Of a stretch of DNA of 64,000 nt, positions 27,738 through 35,602 are shown piece after piece (the first letter of the stretch is position 1; each line of letters starts with the position of its first letter). Made by a program: the position numbers and the translations under genes. Source of the DNA: Nocardioides marinus (GTDB taxonomy: Bacteria > Pseudomonadota > Alphaproteobacteria > Rhodobacterales > Rhodobacteraceae). The notes under the pieces were generated by a model. It had not been told where the DNA came from, searched no databases, and saw only the letters and a program-made list of their open reading frames with translations. The DNA lies in the NCBI GenBank assembly GCA_019801415.1, contig JAHVJD010000001.1, positions 248,001 to 312,000 on the forward strand, given 5' to 3'.

Positions 27738-28490
27738 TTATTGGCCGTCCCGTTCCTTCCAGCGCACCATCTGCCGCATGATGCCATGCAACATCTGCAC
27801 ATCAGAGCGGGTCATCCGCATGCGGGACCAAAGGTTGCGCAGGTTGGTTTTCATTCCCTCGGCCTTTTCCGGCGGGAAGAAGAAACCTGCCTCATCCAAC
27901 CGCTGCTCGTAATGCTCGACCAGCTTTTCCACCTCGAGCCCGGTGGCCCATTCGCCCTTGCGGCCGAGATCGGTGGTTTCATGCACCACTTCCGCGGATT
28001 GGCGCATCCATTCATAGCCGGTCAGCAACACGCATTGACCGAGGTTCAGCGAGGCGTAGAGCGGGTTCACCGGCACCGAGATGATGGCGTTAGCCTTAGC
28101 GATGTCCTCGTTCTCCAGGCCTGCGCGTTCGGGGCCGAACATCACCGCGACCTTCTCGCCTGCGGCGATCTTCTCCGCCGCGATCTGCATCGCGCGCTCG
28201 GGGCTGTAGACCGGTTTGGTCAGCCCGCGCTGGCGGGCGGTGGTGGCGAATACATAGGTGCAATCGCCCAGCGCCTCGGGCACGTCCGCGCAGAGCTGCG
28301 CCTCGTCCAGCAAGCGACCCGCACCCGACGACATGGCCACGGCCTTGGGGTTGGGCCAGCCGTCACGGGGCGCCACGATGCGCATCCGGTCCAGTCCGAA
28401 GTTCCACATCGCCCGGGCTGCGGCACCGATATTCTCGCCCATCTGCGGGCGGACAAGGACAAAGGCGGGTTGGGGGTTTTCCGTGGGCAT
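27738..28490 (-). CDS. trmJ: tRNA (cytidine/uridine-2'-O-)-methyltransferase TrmJ
   Basis: 250 residues with a SpoU/TrmD knotted fold. Motif 1 is RPQMGENIGAAARAMWNFG, motif 2 is VMFGPERAGLENEDI, and motif 3 is IISVPVNPLYASLNLGQCVLLTGYE split across the knot. The C-terminal helical tail of about 70 residues is typical of TrmJ rather than TrmL. TrmJ methylates the ribose of position 32 in several tRNAs. The start at 28490 is chosen because GGAG lies six bases before it; an ATG two codons upstream directly abuts the GGAG. It is divergent from the ThiE-like gene. Confidence 0.92.
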   Translation of the reverse strand: MPTENPQPAFVLVRPQMGENIGAAARAMWNFGLDRMRIVAPRDGWPNPKAVAMSSGAGRLLDEAQLCADVPEALGDCTYVFATTARQRGLTKPVYSPERAMQIAAEKIAAGEKVAVMFGPERAGLENEDIAKANAIISVPVNPLYASLNLGQCVLLTGYEWMRQSAEVVHETTDLGRKGEWATGLEVEKLVEHYEQRLDEAGFFFPPEKAEGMKTNLRNLWSRMRMTRSDVQMLHGIMRQMVRWKERDGQ

Positions 28491-28656
28491 CTTCATCTCC
28501 GGCAAAATCGGCACAGCTCTACTGCCCACAGCGCTGCGGGGCAAGGTCCAGCGCCGCCTGACCGCCCTTTTCCTGCCCCAGACACAGCGCAAATCCTTGC
28601 GTCCCGCAGCAAATCGGATAAATACCGACCAATTCCCTGAATATTGGAGCGCCACG

Positions 28657-29289
28657 ATGGAAAGCCCTGCAGACGCACCGGAACAGCCGCAGATCTACCT
28701 GATCTCCCCGCCCAGTTTCGAGCTGGGCAAATTTCCCGGTCAGCTGGCACGGGTTCTCGATGCGGTCGAGGTCGCCTGTGTGCGGCTGGATCTGGCGAGC
28801 CGTGACGAAGACACGCTGAGCCGCGCGGGCGACGCCCTGCGCGAAGTGACCATGGCGCGCGACGTGGCGCTGGTGATCTCCGACCACCAGATCCTGGCCG
28901 AGCGCCTGGGGCTGGACGGCGTCCACCTGACCGATGCGTCAAAATCCATCCGCACCGCGCGCAAGGCGCTGGGGCCGGATGCCATCGTCGGCTCCTTTTG
29001 CGGCGCGTCGCAACACGACGGAATGGTCGCGGGCGAAGCGGGCGCGGATTACGTCAGCTTCGGTCCGGTCGGCACGTCCGGTCTGGGCGATGGCGCCCAG
29101 GCCGAGGTTGACCTGTTCCAGTGGTGGTCCGAGATGATCGAGGTGCCGGTCGTCGCCGAAGGCGGACTGACCGAAGACCTGGTGCGCCAGGTCGCGCCCT
29201 TCACCGACTTCTTTGGGATCGGTGATGAAATCTGGCACGCTGAAGATCCCCTGGCGGCGCTGAAGACGCTGACCCGGGCCATGGGCTGA
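28657..29289 (+). CDS. ThiE-like (thiamine phosphate synthase superfamily) protein
   Basis: 210 residues with a TIM-barrel pattern. IYLISPPS, VALVISDHQILAERLGLDGVHLTD and GADYVSFGPVGTSG follow the ThiE layout. However, the LRxK diphosphate-binding stretch is replaced by CVRLDL (residues 41-46) and GVHLGQxD by GVHLTDAS, so key pyrophosphate and Mg ligands of true ThiE are not conserved. A role in thiamine synthesis is therefore doubtful. GGAG lies seven bases before ATG 28657. No other thi gene is nearby. It is divergent from trmJ and convergent with the HupE-like gene. Confidence 0.78.
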   Translation: MESPADAPEQPQIYLISPPSFELGKFPGQLARVLDAVEVACVRLDLASRDEDTLSRAGDALREVTMARDVALVISDHQILAERLGLDGVHLTDASKSIRTARKALGPDAIVGSFCGASQHDGMVAGEAGADYVSFGPVGTSGLGDGAQAEVDLFQWWSEMIEVPVVAEGGLTEDLVRQVAPFTDFFGIGDEIWHAEDPLAALKTLTRAMG

Positions 29290-29319
29290 TCCGGGCCGAC
29301 CCAGCGGAAAGTGGGCGCC

Positions 29320-30471
29320 TTACAGGACCAGGCGCTCAACCACCCAATAGCCGCCGACCACCGCGATGGTGAGCGAGGCCGGGATCGCCACCCGGCCCCG
29401 GTATTTCGGGTGCCGCCCGAACCACAGGCGCACCCCCAGATAGGCCACGGCGACCACCGCAATCTGAACCGCCGCCACACCCAGGCTGAAGCCAACCAAC
29501 GCGGGTGACACCGCGCCCGGGGGCAGCCCGGCTTGCGTCAATGGTTGGGCAAGCGCAAAGCCGTGCAGCAGGCCAGCGACCACGACCAGCACCACGCGCC
29601 AATAGTGCAGGCGACGGACAAAGATATTCTCCACCGCCACCAGAACGATGGTCAGCGCGACCAAGGGCTCGACCACTGCGAAATTGACAGCCACAGCCCC
29701 CACAGCGCCCAGCGCGAGCGTCAGGCTTTGCCCCGCAAGGAACAGGCTAGCCTGCAACATCAGCGGCCACAGGCGCGGGCTGAGCAAGAACAGTCCAAGC
29801 ACGAACAGCAGGTGCTCCACTCCCTTGGCCGGAACATGGGCCATTCCGAGACGCGCATAATCGGCAAGGACCTCCATCGGGGCGCCGACAGAGCCGCCGC
29901 CGATCGGTATCGCGACGGACCGCTGCCCAGCCTTCAGAAAGCCGGTATAGGGCGCCTCTACGGAATTCTGGCGCAGCACCACCCCGCCGGATCCGGTCGG
30001 CCATGAGATGCGCAAGCTGCGCGCATTGGCTGGCAGGGATCCGACCAGGCGCAATGTCGACGCGCGCGGCACGGTCGTATCACCGACATCCGGGATGAGT
30101 ACGGTCTCCAACGCCAGCTCTACGGGGCCATTGGCAGTGACCGAGAGGTCGTTCAACCAATCCTCGGCAAAGAGACGCACCATCGGTTCAATCTCTGCCG
30201 GAGCCAGCGCCCGAAGTTCATCGTAATCGGCGGATAGCGGGCTTTCCTCGGTATTCGCCAGCCGATCCAGATCCATCCCCGCCACGAAGGCTTCCGCGTT
30301 CATCCGCAGCTGCAACGTGATCCGGCCTTCCGAAACGGAGAAATCCACGATCGTGGGCGTCACCTCGTGGCTTCGAGCAGGCGAGGCAACAGCGGCAAAG
30401 GCGCAGATCACAAGCGCGACGCATATCCGCAGCCCTTTCAAACAACGCCGCAATCCGGAGGACAACGTCAT
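29320..30471 (-). CDS. HupE/UreJ family membrane protein with periplasmic N-terminal domain
   Basis: 383 residues. A signal peptide ends near ASPARS-HEV at residue 34. A periplasmic domain of about 160 residues follows. The C-terminal 190 residues hold about six membrane helices including AKGVEHLLFVLGLFLLSP, the HupE/UreJ_2 signature, and LLHGFALAQPL, another conserved segment. Classic HupE proteins are nickel or metal permeases linked to hydrogenase or urease; this larger version has no such neighbours, so metal transport is inference. The start at 30471 is preferred because the signal peptide begins soon after; its ribosome site is weak. Confidence 0.82.
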   Translation of the reverse strand: MTLSSGLRRCLKGLRICVALVICAFAAVASPARSHEVTPTIVDFSVSEGRITLQLRMNAEAFVAGMDLDRLANTEESPLSADYDELRALAPAEIEPMVRLFAEDWLNDLSVTANGPVELALETVLIPDVGDTTVPRASTLRLVGSLPANARSLRISWPTGSGGVVLRQNSVEAPYTGFLKAGQRSVAIPIGGGSVGAPMEVLADYARLGMAHVPAKGVEHLLFVLGLFLLSPRLWPLMLQASLFLAGQSLTLALGAVGAVAVNFAVVEPLVALTIVLVAVENIFVRRLHYWRVVLVVVAGLLHGFALAQPLTQAGLPPGAVSPALVGFSLGVAAVQIAVVAVAYLGVRLWFGRHPKYRGRVAIPASLTIAVVGGYWVVERLVL

Positions 30472-30775
30472 GTCATCTTGCCTGTACCACTCCCCATTGC
30501 TTGTGCCGGACGTCGCGCCCCTTCCGACGCAATTTACCCGATGTGGTCCCACGAGTGTTGGATAGCGCTCTCAAGATAGCAAGCACCTTTGTGGCGACAC
30601 CTGCACCGTCGTTGCCCCGCGATGCCTGCGCCAATGCCAGCAGCGGCCGCACTCGCTGACCTCTTGCCCTGCGACACCCGCCTGCCAACCGCCAAGGCAG
30701 GATGCGCCGGACCTTTACGGCCACGGCGCGGCGAACACGCTTGCGAAGTTTTGCCAAAGGCGGCAATAGGTTTCC
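30472..30775 (+). other. 304-bp intergenic region between hupE-like gene and psuK
   Basis: This is a divergent promoter region for the two flanking genes. I see no coding frame with a ribosome site, no terminator with a T-run, and no recognised operator. A short inverted repeat CCTGCC/GGCAGG near 30680-30700 is too weak to call. Confidence 0.5.
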
Positions 30776-31684
30776 ATGACACAAGCGCCAAACACTTCAG
30801 CACCTGCCATCCTCTGCATCGGATCGGTCCTTTGGGACATCATCGGCCGCTCGAGCATGGAAATGCAGCGTGGCTCCGACATGCCCGGTCGCATCACCCG
30901 TCTCCCCGGCGGGGTGGCGATGAATATTGCGATGACCCTCGCCCGCTTTGGCATGACGCCTGCCCTGCTGACGTCGGTGGGGCGCGACCCGGAAGGGGAC
31001 GAACTGATCAATGCCTGTGGCCACCTTGGCCTCAACACCGACTATATCTATCGCTCCGAGGACCTGCCGACCGATCGCTACATGGCTGTCGAAGGCGCCA
31101 ACGGGTTGATTGCCGCCATCGCCGATGCCCATTCCCTCGAAGCGGCAGGGGACAAGATCCTGCGGCCGCTGTCCGACGGCGCGCTTGGCTCTGCCCAGGC
31201 CCCCTATGAAGGCCAGGTGGCCTTGGACGGCAACCTGACCCTCTCGCTACTGGACGAGATCGCCGCCAGCCCGGCCTTTGCCGCCGCCGACCTGCGCGTG
31301 GCCCCTGCCTCCCCCGGAAAGGCTGAACGACTGCGCCCCTTCCTCAGCCGCAGCCGCGGCACGCTCTACGTGAACCTCGAAGAGGCCGGCATCCTGTGCC
31401 AGGCTGAGTTCACCGACAGCGAGACCGCCGCAAATGCCATGCTCGCGCGCGGCGCGGCACGGGTGCTGGTGACCGATGGCGGCAAATCCGCAACCGAGGC
31501 CAGCGCCGCTGGCGCCATCACCCTGGAGCCGCCCCGCGTTACCGTGGCCCGCGTCACCGGGGCGGGCGACACTTTCATGGCGGCGCATATCGCCGCCGAA
31601 GCCGGCGGCGCCGACCGCCGCACCGCATTGACCGCGGCGTTGAAAGCCGCCGCCACCTACGTTTCAGGAGAACCCCCGCTGTGA
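30776..31684 (+). CDS. psuK: PfkB-family kinase, probably pseudouridine kinase PsuK
   Basis: 302 residues with the ribokinase/PfkB fold. GSVLWDIIGRS opens the protein, LPGGVAMNIAMTLARFG binds substrate, and VARVTGAGDTFMAAHIAAE holds the catalytic Asp and anion hole. The family phosphorylates sugars and nucleosides. The specific call as pseudouridine kinase rests on its overlap with psuG: the stop TGA shares bases with the psuG GTG (GTGA). The pair converts pseudouridine to pseudouridine-5'-phosphate and then to uracil and ribose-5-phosphate. No transporter gene is adjacent. Confidence 0.88.
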   Translation: MTQAPNTSAPAILCIGSVLWDIIGRSSMEMQRGSDMPGRITRLPGGVAMNIAMTLARFGMTPALLTSVGRDPEGDELINACGHLGLNTDYIYRSEDLPTDRYMAVEGANGLIAAIADAHSLEAAGDKILRPLSDGALGSAQAPYEGQVALDGNLTLSLLDEIAASPAFAAADLRVAPASPGKAERLRPFLSRSRGTLYVNLEEAGILCQAEFTDSETAANAMLARGAARVLVTDGGKSATEASAAGAITLEPPRVTVARVTGAGDTFMAAHIAAEAGGADRRTALTAALKAAATYVSGEPPL

Positions 31685-32592
31685 TCGACATCCGTTATTC
31701 CGCCGAAGTCCAGTCCGCCAAGGATGAGGGCCGCGCCATCGTGGCGCTGGAGAGCACCATCATCACCCACGGCATGCCCTACCCGCAGAATGTCGAGGTC
31801 GCCGCCCAGGTCGAGCAGGACATCCGCGATGCAGGCGCCGTGCCCGCCACCATGGCCGTTCTGGACGGCGTGCTGCACGTTGGCCTCGAACCCGAGCAGC
31901 TGCAGGCGCTGGGCCAGGCCAAGGGCGTCGCCAAGATTTCGCGCGCCGACATGCCCGCCTGCATCGCCACCGGCGGCACCGGCGCCACCACCGTAGCCGC
32001 AACCATGATCGCCGCTCGGCTGGCGGGCATTTCGGTCTTTGCCACCGGTGGCATCGGCGGCGTGCACAAGGGGGCCGAGACCTCCTTCGATATCTCCGCC
32101 GACCTGCTGGAGCTGGCCCAGACCCCGGTTACCGTGGTCGCCGCCGGCGCCAAGGCCATTCTTGACGTCCCGAAGACCCTGGAAGTGCTGGAAACCCAAG
32201 GCGTGCCGGTGATTGCCTATGGCCAGGACAGCTTCCCCGCCTTCTGGTCGGCGCAATCCGACCTGAAGGCGCCGCTGCGCATGGATGACGCCGCCCAGAT
32301 CGCCCGCGCCCACGCAACCCGGCAGGCGATGGGCCTGCCCGGCGGGCAACTGGTCGCCAACCCGATCCCGGCGGAGGACGAGATCGCCGCAGAAGACCTC
32401 GCCCCCGTGATCGCGCAGGCCCAGTCCGAAGCGGATGCACAAGGCATCGCGGGCAAGGATGTGACGCCGTTTCTGCTGTCCCGGATCTTTGAATTGACCG
32501 AAGGACGTTCGCTGACCGCGAACATCGCACTGGTGCGCAACAACGCGCGACTGGCGGCCCGGATCGCCCAGGAACTGAACAAACTGGCATAA
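31681..32592 (+). CDS. psuG: Pseudouridine-5'-phosphate glycosidase
   Basis: 303 residues from a GTG start. ALESTIITHGMPYPQN at the N-terminus, CIATGGTGATTVAATM, VFATGGIGGVHKGAETSFDISADL and the tail NIALVRNNARLAARIA are PsuG (IndA-like) hallmarks. The enzyme cleaves the C-C glycosidic bond of pseudouridine-5'-phosphate to uracil and ribose-5-phosphate, using Mn2+ and an active-site lysine. Full length. The GTGA overlap with psuK implies translational coupling. A GC-rich hairpin follows the stop. Confidence 0.96.
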   Translation: MIDIRYSAEVQSAKDEGRAIVALESTIITHGMPYPQNVEVAAQVEQDIRDAGAVPATMAVLDGVLHVGLEPEQLQALGQAKGVAKISRADMPACIATGGTGATTVAATMIAARLAGISVFATGGIGGVHKGAETSFDISADLLELAQTPVTVVAAGAKAILDVPKTLEVLETQGVPVIAYGQDSFPAFWSAQSDLKAPLRMDDAAQIARAHATRQAMGLPGGQLVANPIPAEDEIAAEDLAPVIAQAQSEADAQGIAGKDVTPFLLSRIFELTEGRSLTANIALVRNNARLAARIAQELNKLA

Positions 32593-32603
32593 TGACTTGA
32601 TTT

Positions 32604-32632
32604 TGGGGGCGGCCCCCATTGCTCCGCCCCCA
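32604..32632 (+). terminator. Hairpin after psuG, possible terminator
   Basis: TGGGGGCGG (32604-32612) pairs with CCGCCCCCA (32624-32632), a 9-bp stem with an 11-nt loop. It is followed by TTCAATG rather than a T-run, so termination is uncertain. Confidence 0.45.
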
Positions 32633-32677
32633 TTCAATGCCTAGGTTCATTTGGAAATTTCCGCAAAAGCTGACCAG

Positions 32678-33388
32678 ATGACAACGCCCTTCGACGAAGA
32701 ACCCCACCGCCGCCCCGGACTGTTTTCAAGGCTGCGCGCCTCTTTCTTTACCGGCATCGTGGTGATTGCCCCGGTTGGCCTGACAATCTGGCTTCTGTGG
32801 TCCGTCATGGGGTGGATCGACAGCGTGGTGCTGCCGCTGGTGCCGCATACGTTTCGTCCTGAACAATACATCGGGATCAACCTGCGCGGCGTCGGGCTGA
32901 TCATCTTCCTGTTGTTTACGGTCATCGTCGGCTGGATCGCCAAGGGCATCATCGGCCGGTCGATGATCAGCTTTGCCGAAAGCCTCGTGGACCGGATGCC
33001 GGTGGTGCGTACCGTCTACTCGGGCATCAAGCAGATCTCCGAAACCGTGTTCGCCCAATCCGAGCGCAGCTTTGAAAAGGCCTGCCTGGTACAATACCCG
33101 CGCAAGGGCATCTGGGCGATCGGCTTCATCTCCACCACGGCCAAGGGCGAGATTGCAAACCGTGCGGAAACCAGCGGCAAGCTGATGAGCGTCTTCCTTC
33201 CCACGACACCGAACCCGACCTCGGGCTTTCTGCTGTTCGTTCCCGAGGAAGACGTGATCGAGTTGGACATGTCGGTCGAGGATTCCGCGAAACTGGTGAT
33301 TTCCGCGGGCCTCGTCTACCCCAACCCCAAAGATCCCAGCCAACCGCTGACAGCGGACAGCGGCCGGGGCGCGCGAAAGAGCGCCTAA
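32678..33388 (+). CDS. DUF502 family inner-membrane protein
   Basis: 236 residues. Two membrane helices (FFTGIVVIAPVGLTIWLLW and a second around GLIIFLLFTVIVGWIA) are followed by SFAESLVDRMPVVRTVYSGIKQISETVF and a soluble beta domain with FLPTTPNPTSGFLLFVPEEDV. These are DUF502 signatures; the function is not established. ATG 32678 is used. An in-frame TTG at 32651 would add nine residues, and neither ribosome site is strong. The stop codon overlaps the stop of the convergent patatin gene by four bases. Confidence 0.88.
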   Translation: MTTPFDEEPHRRPGLFSRLRASFFTGIVVIAPVGLTIWLLWSVMGWIDSVVLPLVPHTFRPEQYIGINLRGVGLIIFLLFTVIVGWIAKGIIGRSMISFAESLVDRMPVVRTVYSGIKQISETVFAQSERSFEKACLVQYPRKGIWAIGFISTTAKGEIANRAETSGKLMSVFLPTTPNPTSGFLLFVPEEDVIELDMSVEDSAKLVISAGLVYPNPKDPSQPLTADSGRGARKSA

Positions 33389-34413
33389 CTGAACATCTCC
33401 GGCAGATCGACCGAGGACCGCTCCCCCAGGTTGCCCCAGTCGCGCTCCAGGAACTTGTCAGCGGCGTCGCGCCCTGCCTGTTTCAACCGCGCCAGGATCT
33501 GCGGCACCGGCACCAGCTTGGTGGTCACGGACAACTGAGTCATCAACGCATCGTCGGAAATCATGTGGACCCGGACCGCCTTCATCCGCCCCGGCTCCAG
33601 CGTGCCATCCGCCAGCAGCCGCTGCACGAAGTTGATCGCCCGCAGTTCGCGCAACAGCGAAGAATTGAAGCTGATCTCGTTCACCCGGTTTCGTATCTGT
33701 TGCGGCGTCTTGGGGATTTCATCACGTTCCAGCGGATTGATGTTCACGATCACCACGTCGCCGGGCAGGTTTTCGCGAAATAAAGGGAACAACGCGGGAT
33801 TTCCGGTGTAGCCACCGTCCCAATAGGCCTCGATCCGGCCCGTCCGGGGATCCTCGATTTCCACCGCTTGAAACAGATCGGGAAGACATGCCGAAGCCAG
33901 AATGGCGTCGGTCCCGAGCTCCTCCCCCTGGAACACCCGGATCTTTCCGGTCCGTACACAGGTCGCGCAGACAAACAGTTCCGGCCCCTCATCGGCACAG
34001 ACATTGGCAAAGTCGAAAGCTTCGACCACGTCGCGCAGCGGGTTGCGATAGAACGGGCCATAGTGGTACGGCGAGACGACCTGGCTCATCGTATCCATAG
34101 GCGAGAACGGCACCATCGCCTCCCAGGTGCTGGCCAAGGCCACGGCATCAAAGCGCGTCAGCCAATGGGCAAAACGCATATCGCCCACGGCGCCCATCTT
34201 GCGCCACAACCTGTCCAAGGCGGCCTTGGCACCTTCGCGCCCGCCCTGCACCATGCCCGACTTGAACGCGGCACCGTTCAGTGCGCCGGCAGAGGTGCCG
34301 GTGATCGCCGCCACCTCCAACCGCTCTTCTTCCAGCAGGCGGTCGAGAACGCCCCAGGTAAAGGCCCCATGGGCGCCGCCGCCCTGCAGGGCAAGATCAA
34401 TCCGTTTCACCAT
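33385..34413 (-). CDS. Patatin-like phospholipase
   Basis: 342 residues. The oxyanion loop LALQGGGAHGAF is followed by the nucleophile elbow GTSAG with Ser41 and the dyad aspartate Asp199 in YWDGGYTGNP. Patatins use a Ser-Asp dyad to cleave acyl esters of phospholipids. Some bacterial members act on PHB granules, and the gene lies 91 bp downstream of 3-hydroxybutyrate dehydrogenase on the same strand, a pairing common in PHB-storing Alphaproteobacteria. A role in PHB or lipid turnover is therefore plausible but inferred. No signal peptide, so it is probably cytosolic. Confidence 0.9.
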   Translation of the reverse strand: MVKRIDLALQGGGAHGAFTWGVLDRLLEEERLEVAAITGTSAGALNGAAFKSGMVQGGREGAKAALDRLWRKMGAVGDMRFAHWLTRFDAVALASTWEAMVPFSPMDTMSQVVSPYHYGPFYRNPLRDVVEAFDFANVCADEGPELFVCATCVRTGKIRVFQGEELGTDAILASACLPDLFQAVEIEDPRTGRIEAYWDGGYTGNPALFPLFRENLPGDVVIVNINPLERDEIPKTPQQIRNRVNEISFNSSLLRELRAINFVQRLLADGTLEPGRMKAVRVHMISDDALMTQLSVTTKLVPVPQILARLKQAGRDAADKFLERDWGNLGERSSVDLPEMFS

Positions 34414-34504
34414 CGCGTTTTCGCCCCTTTCGCCTGTGCCGCCTCAGAGCAGGCAGGAGGGGCAAGACAGCGCCGCCCCTCTCCCGCCTGCCGATCGCGC
34501 GCCC

Positions 34505-35278
34505 TTAGAGGGCGGTCCAGCCGCCGTCGACGCTGATCGTCGTGCCGGTGATCTGCGCTGCCGCGTCAGAACACAGGAACACGGCGGTCCCTCCCATCTG
34601 CTCGACAGTGGCGAATTCGCGACTGGGCTGGCGCTCCAGCATCACCTTCTTCACCACATCCTCGCGGCTCATGTTGTATTTTTCCATCGTGTCCGGGATC
34701 TGGGCCTCCACCAGAGGTGTCAGCACGTAGCCCGGGCAGATCGCGTTACATGTGATCGGCTCCTCCGCGGTTTCCAGCGCGACAGTCTTGGTCATGCCCA
34801 CGACCCCGTGCTTGGCCGCCACATAGGCCGATTTGTAGGGGGATGCCGTCAGGCCGTGGGCCGAGGCGATGTTGACGATCCGTCCCCAGCCTGCCGCCCG
34901 CATCTTCGGCAGCGCCGCCGCCATGGTGTGATAGGCCGACGACATATTGATCGCGATGATCGCGTCCCACTTTTCCTCGGGAAAACTCTCGATCGGGGCA
35001 ACATGCTGAATGCCCGCGTTGTTCACCAGGATGTCACAGGCCCCGGCCTGCTCAATCAGGGCGCGGCACTCGCTCCCCTTGGACATGTCGGCCTGAATGT
35101 AGCGGGCACCAACGCCGAATTCGGCCGCAAGTTGACTGGCAAGCTCATGATCCTCGGCACGATCCGTAAAGGAATTCAGCACCACATCGGCGCCAGCCCT
35201 GGCCAGTTCGCGCGCGATGCCCAACCCGATCCCGGAGTTCGACCCGGTGATAACGGCGGTTTTTCCTTTCAACGACAT
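34505..35278 (-). CDS. bdhA: D-3-hydroxybutyrate dehydrogenase
   Basis: 257 residues, short-chain dehydrogenase. NAD site TGSNSGIGLGIA, NNAG motif LVNNAGIQHVAPIE, catalytic SxnYxxxK as NIASAHGLTASPYKSAYVAAK. HVAPIESFPEEKWD and the C-terminal ISVDGGWTAL are specific to the 3-hydroxybutyrate dehydrogenase branch. It converts D-3-hydroxybutyrate and NAD to acetoacetate in PHB mobilisation. ATG 35278 (MSLKGKTAV) has GAGGGG upstream. The patatin gene follows on the same strand. The gap upstream holds a separate small RNA transcription unit that ends before the bdhA promoter region. Confidence 0.94.
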   Translation of the reverse strand: MSLKGKTAVITGSNSGIGLGIARELARAGADVVLNSFTDRAEDHELASQLAAEFGVGARYIQADMSKGSECRALIEQAGACDILVNNAGIQHVAPIESFPEEKWDAIIAINMSSAYHTMAAALPKMRAAGWGRIVNIASAHGLTASPYKSAYVAAKHGVVGMTKTVALETAEEPITCNAICPGYVLTPLVEAQIPDTMEKYNMSREDVVKKVMLERQPSREFATVEQMGGTAVFLCSDAAAQITGTTISVDGGWTAL

Positions 35279-35412
35279 TTGGCTATACCCCTCAGCTGTC
35301 GGTTTCTGGCCGCACTGTGCCATGCTGCAACTGCAAAATAAACGCGTAGGAGTACGGAAAGATCCACACGTTTTGCCGCGCGGACAGCCTAGGCAACCGG
35401 AGCCGTGTCACC

Positions 35413-35487
35413 AAAAAAAACGCCCGCGCGAGGCGGGCGTCAGTTATTGAGGCAGGTTTCATACAGGCAAGAAACCTATCGAGCAGT
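35413..35487 (-). ncRNA. Candidate ~75-nt trans-acting small RNA
   Basis: The minus strand has a strong sigma70-type promoter with a predicted start near 35487 (A). The transcript holds hairpin one (AGGTTTC/GAAACCT, perfect 7 bp, 35477-35471 with 35460-35454, 10-nt loop), a short single-stranded linker, and an intrinsic terminator. The terminator stem is ACGCCCGC/GCGGGCGT (35440-35433 with 35427-35420) followed by a T-run of seven. No ORF with a ribosome site lies inside it. This is a complete independent small RNA unit between bdhA and the yejA-like gene. An Hfq gene is present in this window. Confidence 0.7.
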
Positions 35488-35493
35488 GACCCC

Positions 35494-35522
35494 TTTATAA
35501 GCAATTTCCCAGTTTCATCCAA
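35494..35522 (-). promoter_or_regulatory. Sigma70-type promoter of the small RNA
   Basis: Minus strand: -35 TTGGAT (35522-35517), a spacer of exactly 17 bp, and -10 TATAAA (35499-35494). This is very close to consensus for a high-GC genome. Confidence 0.65.
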
Positions 35523-35602
35523 GCTAAAAGTTTGAAAAGACGGTGGAGCGCGCCTAGCGTGATCGCGCAGGAAAACAAGGGCCGTCGGGGATTGTAGGCA
35601 AA

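Noticed and set aside
35320-35340. TGC-rich stretch before bdhA, considered as a PhaR operator
   Set aside because: It does not contain the CTGC-N3/4-GCAG pattern I associate with PhaR; too weak to call.
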